Source: an uncultured Prevotellaceae bacterium (GTDB taxonomy: Bacteria > Bacteroidota > Bacteroidia > Bacteroidales > Bacteroidaceae). From it: 39,595 nt of DNA. A model generated the notes under the pieces. The model was given only the letters and a program-made list of their open reading frames with translations. It searched no databases and had not been told where the DNA came from. The position numbers and the translations under genes are program-made. The stretch spans positions 1-39,595 of the forward strand of contig CACXSA010000009.1 in the NCBI GenBank assembly GCA_902770195.1, read 5' to 3'. Of the stretch, positions 1 through 7,106 are shown in pieces (position 1 is the first letter of the stretch; each line of letters begins with the position of its first letter).

Positions 1-91
<91 letters not shown>

Positions 92-105
92 TTTTTTCTT
101 GAAGT

Positions 106-138
106 ACCCTGTTTCAGCAATGAGACAGGGTGCTTTTT
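106..138 (+). terminator. Rho-independent terminator of the rRNA operon
   Basis: An 11-bp stem (ACCCTGTTTCA at 106-116 with TGAGACAGGGT at 121-131, one G-T wobble) closes a GCAA tetraloop and is followed by a T run at 134-138. It lies 15 bases after the 5S gene. Confidence 0.9.
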
Positions 139-173
139 CGTTTATGTACCTCTTCGTTTTTGTACCTCTTATT

Positions 174-204
174 TTTGTAGTTTAAATTATTCTTGCTACC
201 TTTG
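174..204 (+). promoter_or_regulatory. Bacteroidetes-type promoter for the GH105 gene
   Basis: TTTG at 174-177 and TACCTTTG at 197-204 are separated by 19 bp, the known -33/-7 layout of Bacteroidetes sigma-ABfr promoters. Transcription should start near 209, giving a leader of only about 6-13 nt. The stretch just upstream carries a short duplication (GTACCTCTT twice). Confidence 0.8.
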
Positions 205-215
205 CAGGAAAATCA

Positions 216-2471
216 ATGAAGATGAAAAAACTACTTACTATAATCTGTCTTTTCTCATTTGTTACATTACATGCTAAGCTGTTGACAAGTGAAGAGGTAA
301 TGGATATTATCAATAAGGTGAATACTTATTGGCAGACGAATAAGCCTGCAGAGGTTAGAGCATTTTGGGACAATGCAGCCTATCATACGGGTAATATGGA
401 GGTTGTCCGACTTTTGTCGGAAGATAAACGTGACGAATTAAGCGTAAAACGTTTCCTCGATTACTCATTGCGATGGGCAGAGCATAATAAATGGAAGGGC
501 GCAACAGAGGCAGACCCAGCCAAATGGAAATATAAGCAGTATGGGGAAGGACAGGACTTCGTACTCTTCGGTGATTGGCAGATTTGTTTCCAGACTTACA
601 TTGATCTCTATAACCTTGTTCCACAAAAGAAAAAAGTGGCCCGTGCTAAGGAGGTGATGGGTTATGAGGCCGACTCGAAGGTTCATGACTATTGGTGGTG
701 GGCTGATGCATTGTATATGGTGATGCCTGTAATGACCAAGATGTATAAATTGACGGGTGATGAGAAATACCTCGACAAGCTTTACGAGAACATCTGCTAT
801 AGCGACAGTATTATGCTTGACAATGAGACGGGACTTTATTTCCGAGACGGCAAGTATGTTTATCCTAAGCATAAGACTGCCAATGGTAAGAAGGACTTCT
901 GGGCTCGTGGTGACGGATGGGTGCTGGCAGGACTGGCCAAGGTGTTACAGGATATGCCGAAGACCTACCGCCATCAGCCGTTCTTTGCCGAGAAATATGT
1001 TCGTCTGGCCCATGCCGTCAAACAACTTCAGCAACCTGAAGGCCATTGGACCCGTTCGATGATGGACCCCAATCAGGCGCCAGGCTATGAGACCAGTGGA
1101 ACAGCGTTTTTCTGTTACGGTCTCCTTTGGGGTATCAACAATGGCTATCTTCCCAAAAAGGAGTTTGAGCCTGCCATCGAAAAGGCATGGTACTATCTGA
1201 CATCTATCGCCTTGCAACCCAGTGGAAAGGTGGGCTACGTACAACCCATCGGCGAACGAGCCATTCCTGGTCAACGTGTAGATGCTAATAGTGAGGCTAA
1301 CTTCGGAGTAGGTGCATTCCTGTTGGCAGCCTGTGAATATTATAGATACCTTCAGACGAGAAAAGCAGTTTTGACCTTCGACAACGAAAGCAATCAGCAA
1401 CGCCAAGAGGTCGTGGAGCTTGACTATCAGGCGGTTTGCCGGCAGTTAGGTATCAGCACAGACGAGCAGATAGTCATTGAGAATGCTGCAGGGCAAGAGG
1501 TGTCCTATCAGAAGACTTACGACGGCAAACTGCTGGTTTACCTGTCGTTGCATCCCCATGGAAAGGCTGTATATACCGTCACGAAAGGTAAGCCGGCAAC
1601 GCCCAAGACATACGTTACGGGCAAGGTTTACCCCATCCGCAAGGACGATATGGCCTGGGAGAACGACCGCGGTATCTATCGTGTCTATGGTCCTGCACTT
1701 CAGAAGACGGGAGAACGCTCGTTTGGCACTGATGTGTGGGTAAAGAACACTCCGGAATTGGTTGTGGAAGACCGCTATCAGAAGGATTATCGTGGTAATA
1801 TGATGGAAGACTCGCTGAGGAAGGCAGGTCAGAAAGTGGCTCTCAACGCTATCGACCGCAGCACCTCGTTCCATTTTGATCATGGCTATGGGATGGATGC
1901 CTACAGCGTAGGTCCTTCGTTGGGCTGCGGTTCACCCGCCTTGCTAAAAGACGGCAAGCTGGTGTTTCCCTACTGCTATGAGACCTGCCAGATTCACGAC
2001 AATGGTCCCTTGCGCTTTACCGCTGAGCTGACCTACGCTCCTAATGCCGACGGCATTACCGAGCATCGCATGATTAGCCTTGACCGTGGCTCGCACTTCA
2101 ACCGCATGACGGTCTGGTATGATGGTATCAAGAAGCCTGTGATGCTGGCTGCTGGTGTCGTACTGCATGGCAATGACAACCTCGTGTTGGGCAGGAATTA
2201 TGTGCAGTATACCGACCCTACCGACAATCCCCAATTCCATCAGTCGCAGGTGTATGTCGCAGTATTGTTTCCTGAAGGTGTCAGCGAGACCCGTCTGTTG
2301 GAGGGCGACGTGAACCACGGCATCGGTATCGTCAATAACTACCAGGGAGCTCCCTATACCTACTATTTTGGCTCTGCATGGAGTCAGTATGACATCCGTT
2401 CCCAGGCACAATGGCAACTGACCATTGACGAGTTTATGGCACGAACCCCCATTAAATACACTATCCAATGA
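216..2471 (+). CDS. Exported GH105-type unsaturated glycuronyl hydrolase fused to DUF4861
   Basis: This 751-residue protein starts with a signal peptide (about residues 1-20, ending LHA). Residues about 60-385 match glycoside hydrolase family 105, which removes unsaturated uronic acid from oligosaccharides made by polysaccharide lyases, classically rhamnogalacturonan fragments. Visible family features are YWWWADALYM with the likely catalytic Asp at 164, and RGDGW at 231-235. Residues about 470-745 match DUF4861, which often accompanies such hydrolases and has no settled role. The enzyme probably acts in the periplasm. The start could be 216 or 222; both fit the short leader. The next gene overlaps its stop by ATGA, so the two are translationally coupled. 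No SusC/SusD pair is visible, so this is not a full polysaccharide utilisation locus within the window. The substrate is inferred from the family only. Confidence 0.9.
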   Translation: MKMKKLLTIICLFSFVTLHAKLLTSEEVMDIINKVNTYWQTNKPAEVRAFWDNAAYHTGNMEVVRLLSEDKRDELSVKRFLDYSLRWAEHNKWKGATEADPAKWKYKQYGEGQDFVLFGDWQICFQTYIDLYNLVPQKKKVARAKEVMGYEADSKVHDYWWWADALYMVMPVMTKMYKLTGDEKYLDKLYENICYSDSIMLDNETGLYFRDGKYVYPKHKTANGKKDFWARGDGWVLAGLAKVLQDMPKTYRHQPFFAEKYVRLAHAVKQLQQPEGHWTRSMMDPNQAPGYETSGTAFFCYGLLWGINNGYLPKKEFEPAIEKAWYYLTSIALQPSGKVGYVQPIGERAIPGQRVDANSEANFGVGAFLLAACEYYRYLQTRKAVLTFDNESNQQRQEVVELDYQAVCRQLGISTDEQIVIENAAGQEVSYQKTYDGKLLVYLSLHPHGKAVYTVTKGKPATPKTYVTGKVYPIRKDDMAWENDRGIYRVYGPALQKTGERSFGTDVWVKNTPELVVEDRYQKDYRGNMMEDSLRKAGQKVALNAIDRSTSFHFDHGYGMDAYSVGPSLGCGSPALLKDGKLVFPYCYETCQIHDNGPLRFTAELTYAPNADGITEHRMISLDRGSHFNRMTVWYDGIKKPVMLAAGVVLHGNDNLVLGRNYVQYTDPTDNPQFHQSQVYVAVLFPEGVSETRLLEGDVNHGIGIVNNYQGAPYTYYFGSAWSQYDIRSQAQWQLTIDEFMARTPIKYTIQ

Positions 2472-3727
2472 AAAGAATCATCATCATGACAGCAGCCGTC
2501 ATGCTGCTTCTGCCCCTTCAGGCAGCCAAAAAGAAACAAGTACAACAGTCAGACCGAGAATACTGGTGCACACTGGCCTACAAGATGGCTCAGCCCGTGC
2601 TGGAGAATATGGCGAAAGGCGAGTTGCGGAAGAATATGAAGACCGAATTCTCGCCCTCGTTCGACAAGCGCGACCGTAGTGTGGTCTATATGGAAACCTT
2701 CGGACGCCTGATGGCCGGTATTGCCCCGTGGCTCACACTGCCCGACGATGACACTGCCGAGGGACAACAGCGCCGCCAGCTCCGCCAGTGGGCATTGGCA
2801 GCCTACAAGAACTCCGTTGACCCCAATTCTGCCGACTATCTCTGTTGGGGCAGGGCAGGCCAGAATCTTGTCGATGCCGCCTATATTGCCGAGTCGTTCC
2901 TCCGTGCCTGGGATGTGCTGTGGGTGCCACTCGACGACGTTACCAAACAACGCTATATCAAGGAGTTCCAGGGCATGCGCAAGATAGATCCGCCCTACAC
3001 CAACTGGTTCCTGTTCTCATCGACCATCGAAAGTCTGCTGGCTAAGGCCAAAGCTCCTTTTGACGAGTTCCGCGTGAATACCGCCTGCCGTAAGGTCGAA
3101 GAGTGGTATATGGGCGACGGCTGGTATGCCGACGGTCCCGTCTTTGCCTTTGACTATTATAGCAGCTACGTGTTCCATGCCATGTATCTGGAAACCCTGC
3201 AGGCCATGGTCGATTCCAAATACAATTCCCGTCTCGACTATAAGAAATACTATGACCGGGCCCTGAAGCGTGCCCAGAAGTTTGCCATTATCCTTGAACG
3301 CTTCATCTCGCCCGAAGGTACCTTCCCCGTCATAGGACGTTCTACGCCTTACCGTATGGCAGCCATGCAGCCCTTGGCACTGATGGCTTGGTATCAGAAA
3401 CTGCCCGCCGACCTCAGCAACGGACAGGTTCGGGCAGCACTGACACAGGTCATGCACCGCATGTTCGACCACCAGCAGAACTTCAACGATGCAGGCTATC
3501 TCACCATTGGCTTCTGTGGCTCACAGCCCGAGACGGCCGACTGGTACACCAACAATGGCTCGCTCTATATGACCAGTCTTGCCTTCATGCCCTTAGGCCT
3601 GCCTGCCGATCATCCTTTCTGGACGGACCAGCCGCAGCCCTGGACACAGGTCAAGGCATGGAACGGTCAGCCTTTCCCCAAGGATCATCGCTGGGCTGAC
3701 GACATACAGACCAAAGACAAATGGTGA
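2468..3727 (+). CDS. Exported DUF2264 family protein, probable carbohydrate-active enzyme
   Basis: A 419-residue protein with a signal peptide (residues 1-20, ending LQAA). The rest matches DUF2264, an all-helical, barrel-like family common in Bacteroidetes polysaccharide loci. Conserved-looking stretches are METFGRLMAG near 75-84, the tryptophan-rich NWFLFSS region, and GDGWYADGP in the middle. I recall DUF2264-type proteins being placed in GH154 with beta-glucuronidase activity; that assignment is from memory and not shown by the sequence. Its ATG overlaps the stop codon of the GH105 gene (ATGA), so the two should work on the same glycan, plausibly a uronic-acid-rich plant polysaccharide. 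It ends the transcription unit; a large inverted repeat follows. Confidence 0.85.
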   Translation: MKRIIIMTAAVMLLLPLQAAKKKQVQQSDREYWCTLAYKMAQPVLENMAKGELRKNMKTEFSPSFDKRDRSVVYMETFGRLMAGIAPWLTLPDDDTAEGQQRRQLRQWALAAYKNSVDPNSADYLCWGRAGQNLVDAAYIAESFLRAWDVLWVPLDDVTKQRYIKEFQGMRKIDPPYTNWFLFSSTIESLLAKAKAPFDEFRVNTACRKVEEWYMGDGWYADGPVFAFDYYSSYVFHAMYLETLQAMVDSKYNSRLDYKKYYDRALKRAQKFAIILERFISPEGTFPVIGRSTPYRMAAMQPLALMAWYQKLPADLSNGQVRAALTQVMHRMFDHQQNFNDAGYLTIGFCGSQPETADWYTNNGSLYMTSLAFMPLGLPADHPFWTDQPQPWTQVKAWNGQPFPKDHRWADDIQTKDKW

Positions 3728-3755
3728 TTTTCCGCGAATTTTTAGAGCACGAATT

Positions 3756-3871
3756 TTTAGGTACGGATGGACACGGAATATTATATTTTTGCGCTGATGA
3801 TTTTAAAAATCCGTGTCCATCCGTGTCCATCCGTGCCTAAATAATAAAAAACGTGTCCATCCGTGCCTAAA
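3756..3871. repeat. Long inverted repeat with a third copy of the arm
   Basis: The arm at 3756-3777 (TTTAGGTACGGATGGACACGGA) is matched by the reverse complement of 3820-3841 with one mismatch, around a 42-nt loop. The sequence CGTGTCCATCCGTGCCTAA occurs again at 3852-3870, and GTGTCCATCC is doubled at 3813-3830. A related direct repeat, CGAATTTTTAG, precedes it at 3735-3760. It follows the DUF2264 gene and could end its transcript or be a dispersed repeat unit. The stretch 3728-4747 holds no convincing gene. Confidence 0.75.
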
Positions 3872-3897
3872 AACAAAAACAGGGAGCGTCGTGCTCC
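3872..3897 (-). terminator. Probable rho-independent terminator, minus strand
   Basis: Read on the minus strand, GGAGC-ACGAC-GCTCC (3897-3883) is followed by CTGTTTTTGTTTTT. It lies 10 bases beyond the stop of the small minus-strand reading frame at 3908-4114, the main support for that frame being transcribed. Confidence 0.55.
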
Positions 3898-3907
3898 GCT
3901 ATGGTGA

Positions 3908-4114
3908 TCACAAGGTAGGCCTCATCCTAGCCGCGGCATTCTGATAGGTATTAATCGTGTTCGCCAGCCTTGCAGGCGGATTGACGATTTGCAACAGGCG
4001 CTCCAGGAATCTCTTCATCCACGAAATGTGGCGGATGTGCTTCTGACGAGAAATCAAACGGGAAATCTCAGGAATTTGAATGTAAATCATACTCTTAGAT
4101 TTTTGGTTATACAT
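3908..4114 (-). CDS. Doubtful small basic protein, possible gene remnant
   Basis: A 68-codon frame opening with an ATG; a second ATG lies at codon 9. The product is strongly basic (many Arg, Lys, His), with a helical-looking middle (WMKRFLERLLQIVN) and no signal peptide or membrane segment. I do not recognise it. For it: a terminator-like hairpin lies directly downstream. Against it: no TAnnTTTG promoter is visible upstream, where the 42-bp minisatellite begins within 20 bases, and the surroundings are repeat-rich. It may be a leftover of a longer gene or mobile element. Confidence 0.3.
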   Translation of the reverse strand: MYNQKSKSMIYIQIPEISRLISRQKHIRHISWMKRFLERLLQIVNPPARLANTINTYQNAAARMRPTL

Positions 4115-4129
4115 ATATTAGAATAAAAA

Positions 4130-4459
4130 AAGACTTTGTCAGACTGTCAAACTGCTGCCGAGGGTCGCGGGAAGACTTTGTCAGACTGTCAAACTGCTGC
4201 CAAGGGTCGCGGGAAGACTTTGTCAGACTGTCAAACTGCTGCCAAGGGTCGCGGGAAGACTTTGTCAGACTGTCAAACCGTTGCCAAGGGTCGCGGGAAG
4301 ACTTTGTCAGACTGTCAAACTGCTGCCGAGGGTCGCGGGAAGACTTTGTCAGACTGTCAAACTGCTGCCAAGGGTCGCGGGAAGACTTTGTAACCGTTAC
4401 AAACCGTTGCCAAGGGTCGCGGGAAGACTTTGTAATCGTTACAAACCCTTGCCGGGGGA
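4130..4459 (+). repeat. 42-bp minisatellite, about eight units
   Basis: Units start at 4130, 4172, 4214, 4256, 4298, 4340, 4382 and 4424. The first six are nearly identical (AAGACTTTGTCAGACTGTC, then AAACTGCTGCCRAGGGTCGCGGG). Units 7 and 8 replace the centre by TTTGTAACCGTTACAAA and TTTGTAATCGTTACAAA, and unit 8 decays after about 4459. Each unit has a 17-bp imperfect palindrome; in units 7-8 the arms are perfect (TTTGTAA/TTACAAA). The period is a multiple of three, so several frames stay open (for example a 14-residue repeat DCQTAAKGRGKTLS), but the only plus-strand starts are TTG or lie inside the repeat, so I do not call a protein. Confidence 0.9.
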
Positions 4460-4702
4460 GGTCGTTCGCTGTTTTTATGGTTTGACATGTTCTTCATTGC
4501 TATTCCTTTCATTATGTATGAAATGTTTAAGCGAAAAATTTCAAAAGATTCTGCAAAAAACGTTCAAATGTAGGCAGATCTTATACAATTTTAGCATTCT
4601 GGCATTGATGTGCGCCGTAGAACGTCCGTCCGTCGGCAGACGATTGGTGGTTTTTCACAAAAAAAATATCAGGGAAAATGCAGGTATCTGTGCGATTATT
4701 CG
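4460..4702. other. Intergenic DNA without recognised features
   Basis: I see no credible gene, RNA or repeat between the minisatellite and the promoter of the aldo/keto reductase gene. Plus-strand frames that cross it begin inside the minisatellite and are not supported. Confidence 0.5.
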
Positions 4703-4710
4703 TATCTTTG
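4703..4710 (+). promoter_or_regulatory. Probable -7 promoter element for the aldo/keto reductase gene
   Basis: TATCTTTG at 4703-4710 fits TAnnTTTG. No clear TTTG lies about 20 bp upstream, so the -33 part is weak. Transcription from here would give a leader of about 33 nt before the ATG at 4748. Confidence 0.55.
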
Positions 4711-4747
4711 CAACTGAAAATACCAATTATAAAAACTGAAATAGCAG

Positions 4748-6106
4748 ATGGAAAATAAGAAAAGTTTTAATAGCGGACGCCGCGAATTCCTGAGACGCTT
4801 AGGCATGGGAGTTGGGGCGGCAGTATCCATGACGGTGATGGAACCCTTCCAGGTGTTTGCCCAGAAGAAGGAAGAGCAGGGTGGGGTAACGAACCGCATG
4901 ACCTACCGTGTACAGCACGGGTCGGGGGAGCAGATTTCGCTGCTGGGATTCGGCATGATGCGACTGCCTAATAACCAGGACGAGGTGGACAAACTGGTGG
5001 ACTATGCCATAGCGCACGGGGTGAACTATTTCGACACGGCACCTATGTATATGGGCGGACAGTCGGAGGTGCTGACGGGCAACACGCTGAGCCGTTATCC
5101 TCGCGAAAAATACTTCGTGGCTACGAAGATGTCGAACCAGAACCAGCGTCTGTGGAGCTTTGCAGACTCGACGCGGATGTATGAGCAGTCGTTTGAACGG
5201 CTGAAGGTAGATTATATCGACTACTACCTGCTGCATAGTATTGGCGGCGGTGGTATGGACACCTTGAAAGGCCGCTTCCTGGACAATGGCGTGCTGGAGT
5301 TCCTGCTGAAGGAGCGTGAGGCCGGCCGCATCAAGCATCTGGGTTTCTCCTATCACGGTGACATTCGTCCTTTCGACTACCTGCTGGACCATAACGACCA
5401 ATACCATTGGGACTTCTGTCAGATTCAGATGAATTTCCTGGACTGGCGCCATGCTTCGATGAAACAGGGCCGACGGGTCGATGCCGATGCGGAATATCTG
5501 TATAATAAGTGTGAGAAGACGGGTGTGCAGTGTGTCATCATGGAACCTCTGCGCGGCGGTGCCTTCGGACGCATGGCACAGGAACTGGTGGACAAGCTGA
5601 AGGCGGTCCGTCCGTCGGACAGTCCCGCACGCTGGGCCTTCCGCTGGGTAGGCTCCTATCCGAACATCCTGACCACGCTGAGCGGCATGAACCGGATGGA
5701 TCACCTCGTGGAGAATGTGCAGACCTTCTCACCGCTGGAGACATGTACCGAGGCCGAGAACCGCTTGCTGGCCGACATTGCAGACGAGATGGCAGGATTT
5801 CCCACCATCCCGTGTACGACGTGCGGATACTGCATGCCGTGTCCTTACGAGGTGGATATTCCCGCCAACTTCGCCTATTATAACGCTGCGGTGAACGAAC
5901 ACATATTGCCGCTGCCCGACAAGCAGGCTGCTGACTATGCGGAAAGAAAGGAAAAGTTTGCAGCAGGGTTAAGGAAAGCATTGCCCGATGTACAGAAATG
6001 GGCTCGTAGCTGTCAGGATTGCGAGGAATGTCTTCCCAAATGTCCGCAGCAAATCAGGATTCCTAACCAGATGGCTCGTATCGTGGAACTTCTGCGCCGT
6101 CGGTAA
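4748..6106 (+). CDS. Tat-exported aldo/keto reductase with C-terminal Fe-S centres
   Basis: A 452-residue protein. Residues 11-17 (RREFLRR) followed by a hydrophobic run and VFAQ at 36-39 form a twin-arginine signal, so the folded, cofactor-loaded enzyme is probably exported. Residues about 50-330 are an aldo/keto reductase barrel with the likely catalytic tetrad Asp96 (FDTAPMY), Tyr101, Lys127 (ATKMS) and His163 (LLHS). Two cysteine clusters follow: C356-x2-C-x2-C-x2-C365-P and C422-x2-C-x2-C-x3-C432-P, typical of 4Fe-4S ferredoxin-like domains. This layout is common in Bacteroidetes, but the substrates are unknown. The gene stands alone; its stop codon lies in the first copy of a 14-bp direct repeat. 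Confidence 0.9.
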   Translation: MENKKSFNSGRREFLRRLGMGVGAAVSMTVMEPFQVFAQKKEEQGGVTNRMTYRVQHGSGEQISLLGFGMMRLPNNQDEVDKLVDYAIAHGVNYFDTAPMYMGGQSEVLTGNTLSRYPREKYFVATKMSNQNQRLWSFADSTRMYEQSFERLKVDYIDYYLLHSIGGGGMDTLKGRFLDNGVLEFLLKEREAGRIKHLGFSYHGDIRPFDYLLDHNDQYHWDFCQIQMNFLDWRHASMKQGRRVDADAEYLYNKCEKTGVQCVIMEPLRGGAFGRMAQELVDKLKAVRPSDSPARWAFRWVGSYPNILTTLSGMNRMDHLVENVQTFSPLETCTEAENRLLADIADEMAGFPTIPCTTCGYCMPCPYEVDIPANFAYYNAAVNEHILPLPDKQAADYAERKEKFAAGLRKALPDVQKWARSCQDCEECLPKCPQQIRIPNQMARIVELLRRR

Positions 6107-6145
6107 GATACACCAAGAAATCCGCTGACCCGTAAGATACACCAA
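6103..6145 (+). repeat. 14-bp direct repeat over the reductase stop codon
   Basis: GTAAGATACACCAA occurs at 6103-6116, where its TAA is the stop of the reductase gene, and again at 6132-6145, 29 bp further on. It looks like a local duplication. Confidence 0.8.
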
Positions 6146-6150
6146 AAAAA

Positions 6151-6230
6151 CATGTTCGAGTCCTGCCACAACAACAAAAAAAAGAACGCCGAAGCGTTCT
6201 TTATAGTTGCGGAGGCAGGACTCGAACATG
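6151..6230. repeat. Inverted partial copy of the tRNA-Met 3' half
   Basis: CATGTTCGAGTCCTGCC at 6151-6167 is the exact T-arm and 3' acceptor sequence of the neighbouring minus-strand tRNA, whose matching bases lie at 6214-6230. The two 17-bp copies are inverted around the tRNA terminator hairpin. It is either an inverted duplication or the trace of an element that used the tRNA 3' end. Confidence 0.85.
6174..6202 (-). terminator. Rho-independent terminator of tRNA-fMet
   Basis: On the minus strand the tRNA is followed by AAAGAACGC-TTCG-GCGTTCTTT and a run of T. The 8-9-bp stem has a stable TTCG tetraloop. Confidence 0.9.
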
Positions 6231-6279
6231 CGACCTCCAGGTTATGAGCCTGGCGAGCTACCAACTGCTCCACTCCGCG
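6207..6279 (-). tRNA. tRNA-fMet (CAT), initiator
   Basis: A complete 73-nt cloverleaf without encoded CCA and with CAT in the anticodon loop (CTCATAA). Initiator marks are visible: C1 opposite A72 is unpaired at the top of the acceptor stem, and the D-stem has A11-T24. The anticodon stem is CCAGG/CCTGG, so the usual three G-C pairs read A-T, G-C, G-C at 29-41, 30-40, 31-39. The T-stem GCATG/CCTGC has one T-C mismatch. It has its own promoter and terminator. Confidence 0.93.
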
Positions 6280-6302
6280 ATGTTATTTCTTAAAAGCGGA
6301 TG

Positions 6303-6334
6303 CAAAGGTAAGACTAATTTTTGAAATATGCAAA
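6303..6334 (-). promoter_or_regulatory. Promoter of tRNA-fMet
   Basis: On the minus strand TTTG (complement of 6331-6334) and TACCTTTG (complement of 6303-6310) are 20 bp apart. The tRNA 5' end lies 24 bp downstream. Confidence 0.85.
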
Positions 6335-6390
6335 TCTTTTGCAGAAAAAATGAGTAAAAAGCGTATTATTTACAATTTAAGAGAAAAAGA

Positions 6391-6422
6391 TTTGGCAATA
6401 TCAGAAGTATTATCTAATTTTG
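6391..6422 (+). promoter_or_regulatory. Promoter of the tetR-type gene
   Basis: TTTG at 6391-6394 and TAATTTTG at 6415-6422 are 20 bp apart. This places the transcript start near 6427 and rules out the in-frame start at 6420. Confidence 0.8.
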
Positions 6423-6473
6423 CACACCGTATTTGTAATGTGCAAAACGGAAAAGTTTGGGAGGACTGAAATT

Positions 6474-7064
6474 ATGTCTATATCGAAAACGCGACAGAAA
6501 TTAGTTGATGTAGCCCGTCAGTTATTTGCCAAGAACGGTTTGGAAAATACGACGATGAATGATATTGCGCAGGCTTCTGATAAGGGTCGTCGCACATTAT
6601 ATACTTATTTCAAGTCGAAAGAAGACATCTATTATGCCGTTATCGAGAGCGAGTTGGAACGTCTTTCCGACCAGCTTGACGAGGTGGCAGCCAAAAAGAT
6701 TCCTCCCCAGGAGAAAATCATAGAATTGATTTACATGCACTTGAGCATGATTCGTGAGACGGTGGTACGCAATGGCAATTTACGTGCTGAATTCTTCCGT
6801 AACATCTGGATGGTGGAAAAGGTCCGCAAGAATTTCGATGACGCCGAGATAGAACTGTTCCGGAAAGTGTTCCGCGAGGGCAAGGAAGACGGCGAGTTCG
6901 ATATAGATAATGTAGAACTGGTGGCCGACATCACCCATTATTGTATCAAGGGACTTGAGGTGCCATACATCTACGGGCGCATCGCTCATGGAATGACCGA
7001 GGAGGCTACGAAGCCCCAGGTGGCAAAGATTGTCTATAGCGCTTTGGGAAAGAGGAGAATGTGA
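6474..7064 (+). CDS. TetR/AcrR-family transcriptional regulator
   Basis: A 196-residue regulator. Residues about 5-50 form the TetR helix-turn-helix (RQKLVDVARQLFAKNGLENT, then MNDIAQASDKGRRTLYTYFKSKED), followed by an all-helical ligand and dimer domain. I chose ATG 6474 because GGGAGGA lies 8 bases upstream; the in-frame start at 6420 falls inside the -7 promoter element. It is followed 42 bp later by fabG on the same strand, which hints at control of fatty-acid or acyl metabolism, but no operator palindrome is obvious. The ligand is unknown. Confidence 0.9.
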   Translation: MSISKTRQKLVDVARQLFAKNGLENTTMNDIAQASDKGRRTLYTYFKSKEDIYYAVIESELERLSDQLDEVAAKKIPPQEKIIELIYMHLSMIRETVVRNGNLRAEFFRNIWMVEKVRKNFDDAEIELFRKVFREGKEDGEFDIDNVELVADITHYCIKGLEVPYIYGRIAHGMTEEATKPQVAKIVYSALGKRRM

Positions 7065-7066
7065 GA

Positions 7067-7101
7067 ACAATAAACAATAAAAAATAAATAATAAAAATTA
7101 A
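7067..7101 (+). repeat. A-rich leader with 7-bp periodicity
   Basis: The tetR-fabG gap reads as five heptamers (ACAATAA twice, AAAATAA, ATAATAA, AAATTAA). A-rich leaders are usual before Bacteroidetes genes, so the period may be chance here; it is listed because many other junctions show a 7-bp period. Confidence 0.4.
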
Positions 7102-7106
7102 GTATT

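Noticed and set aside
4136-4393. 85-codon frame encoding six copies of a 14-residue repeat
   Set aside because: It starts with TTG inside the first minisatellite unit, has no ribosome-binding site or promoter, and other frames are equally open because the period is 42 bp.
4281-4739. 152-codon plus-strand frame running from the minisatellite to the reductase gene
   Set aside because: Its start is inside the repeat, the non-repeat part has no recognisable protein character, and it runs over the promoter at 4703.
6013-6273. 86-codon minus-strand frame near the tRNA
   Set aside because: It is an antisense shadow of the reductase 3' end and reads through the tRNA-fMet gene itself.
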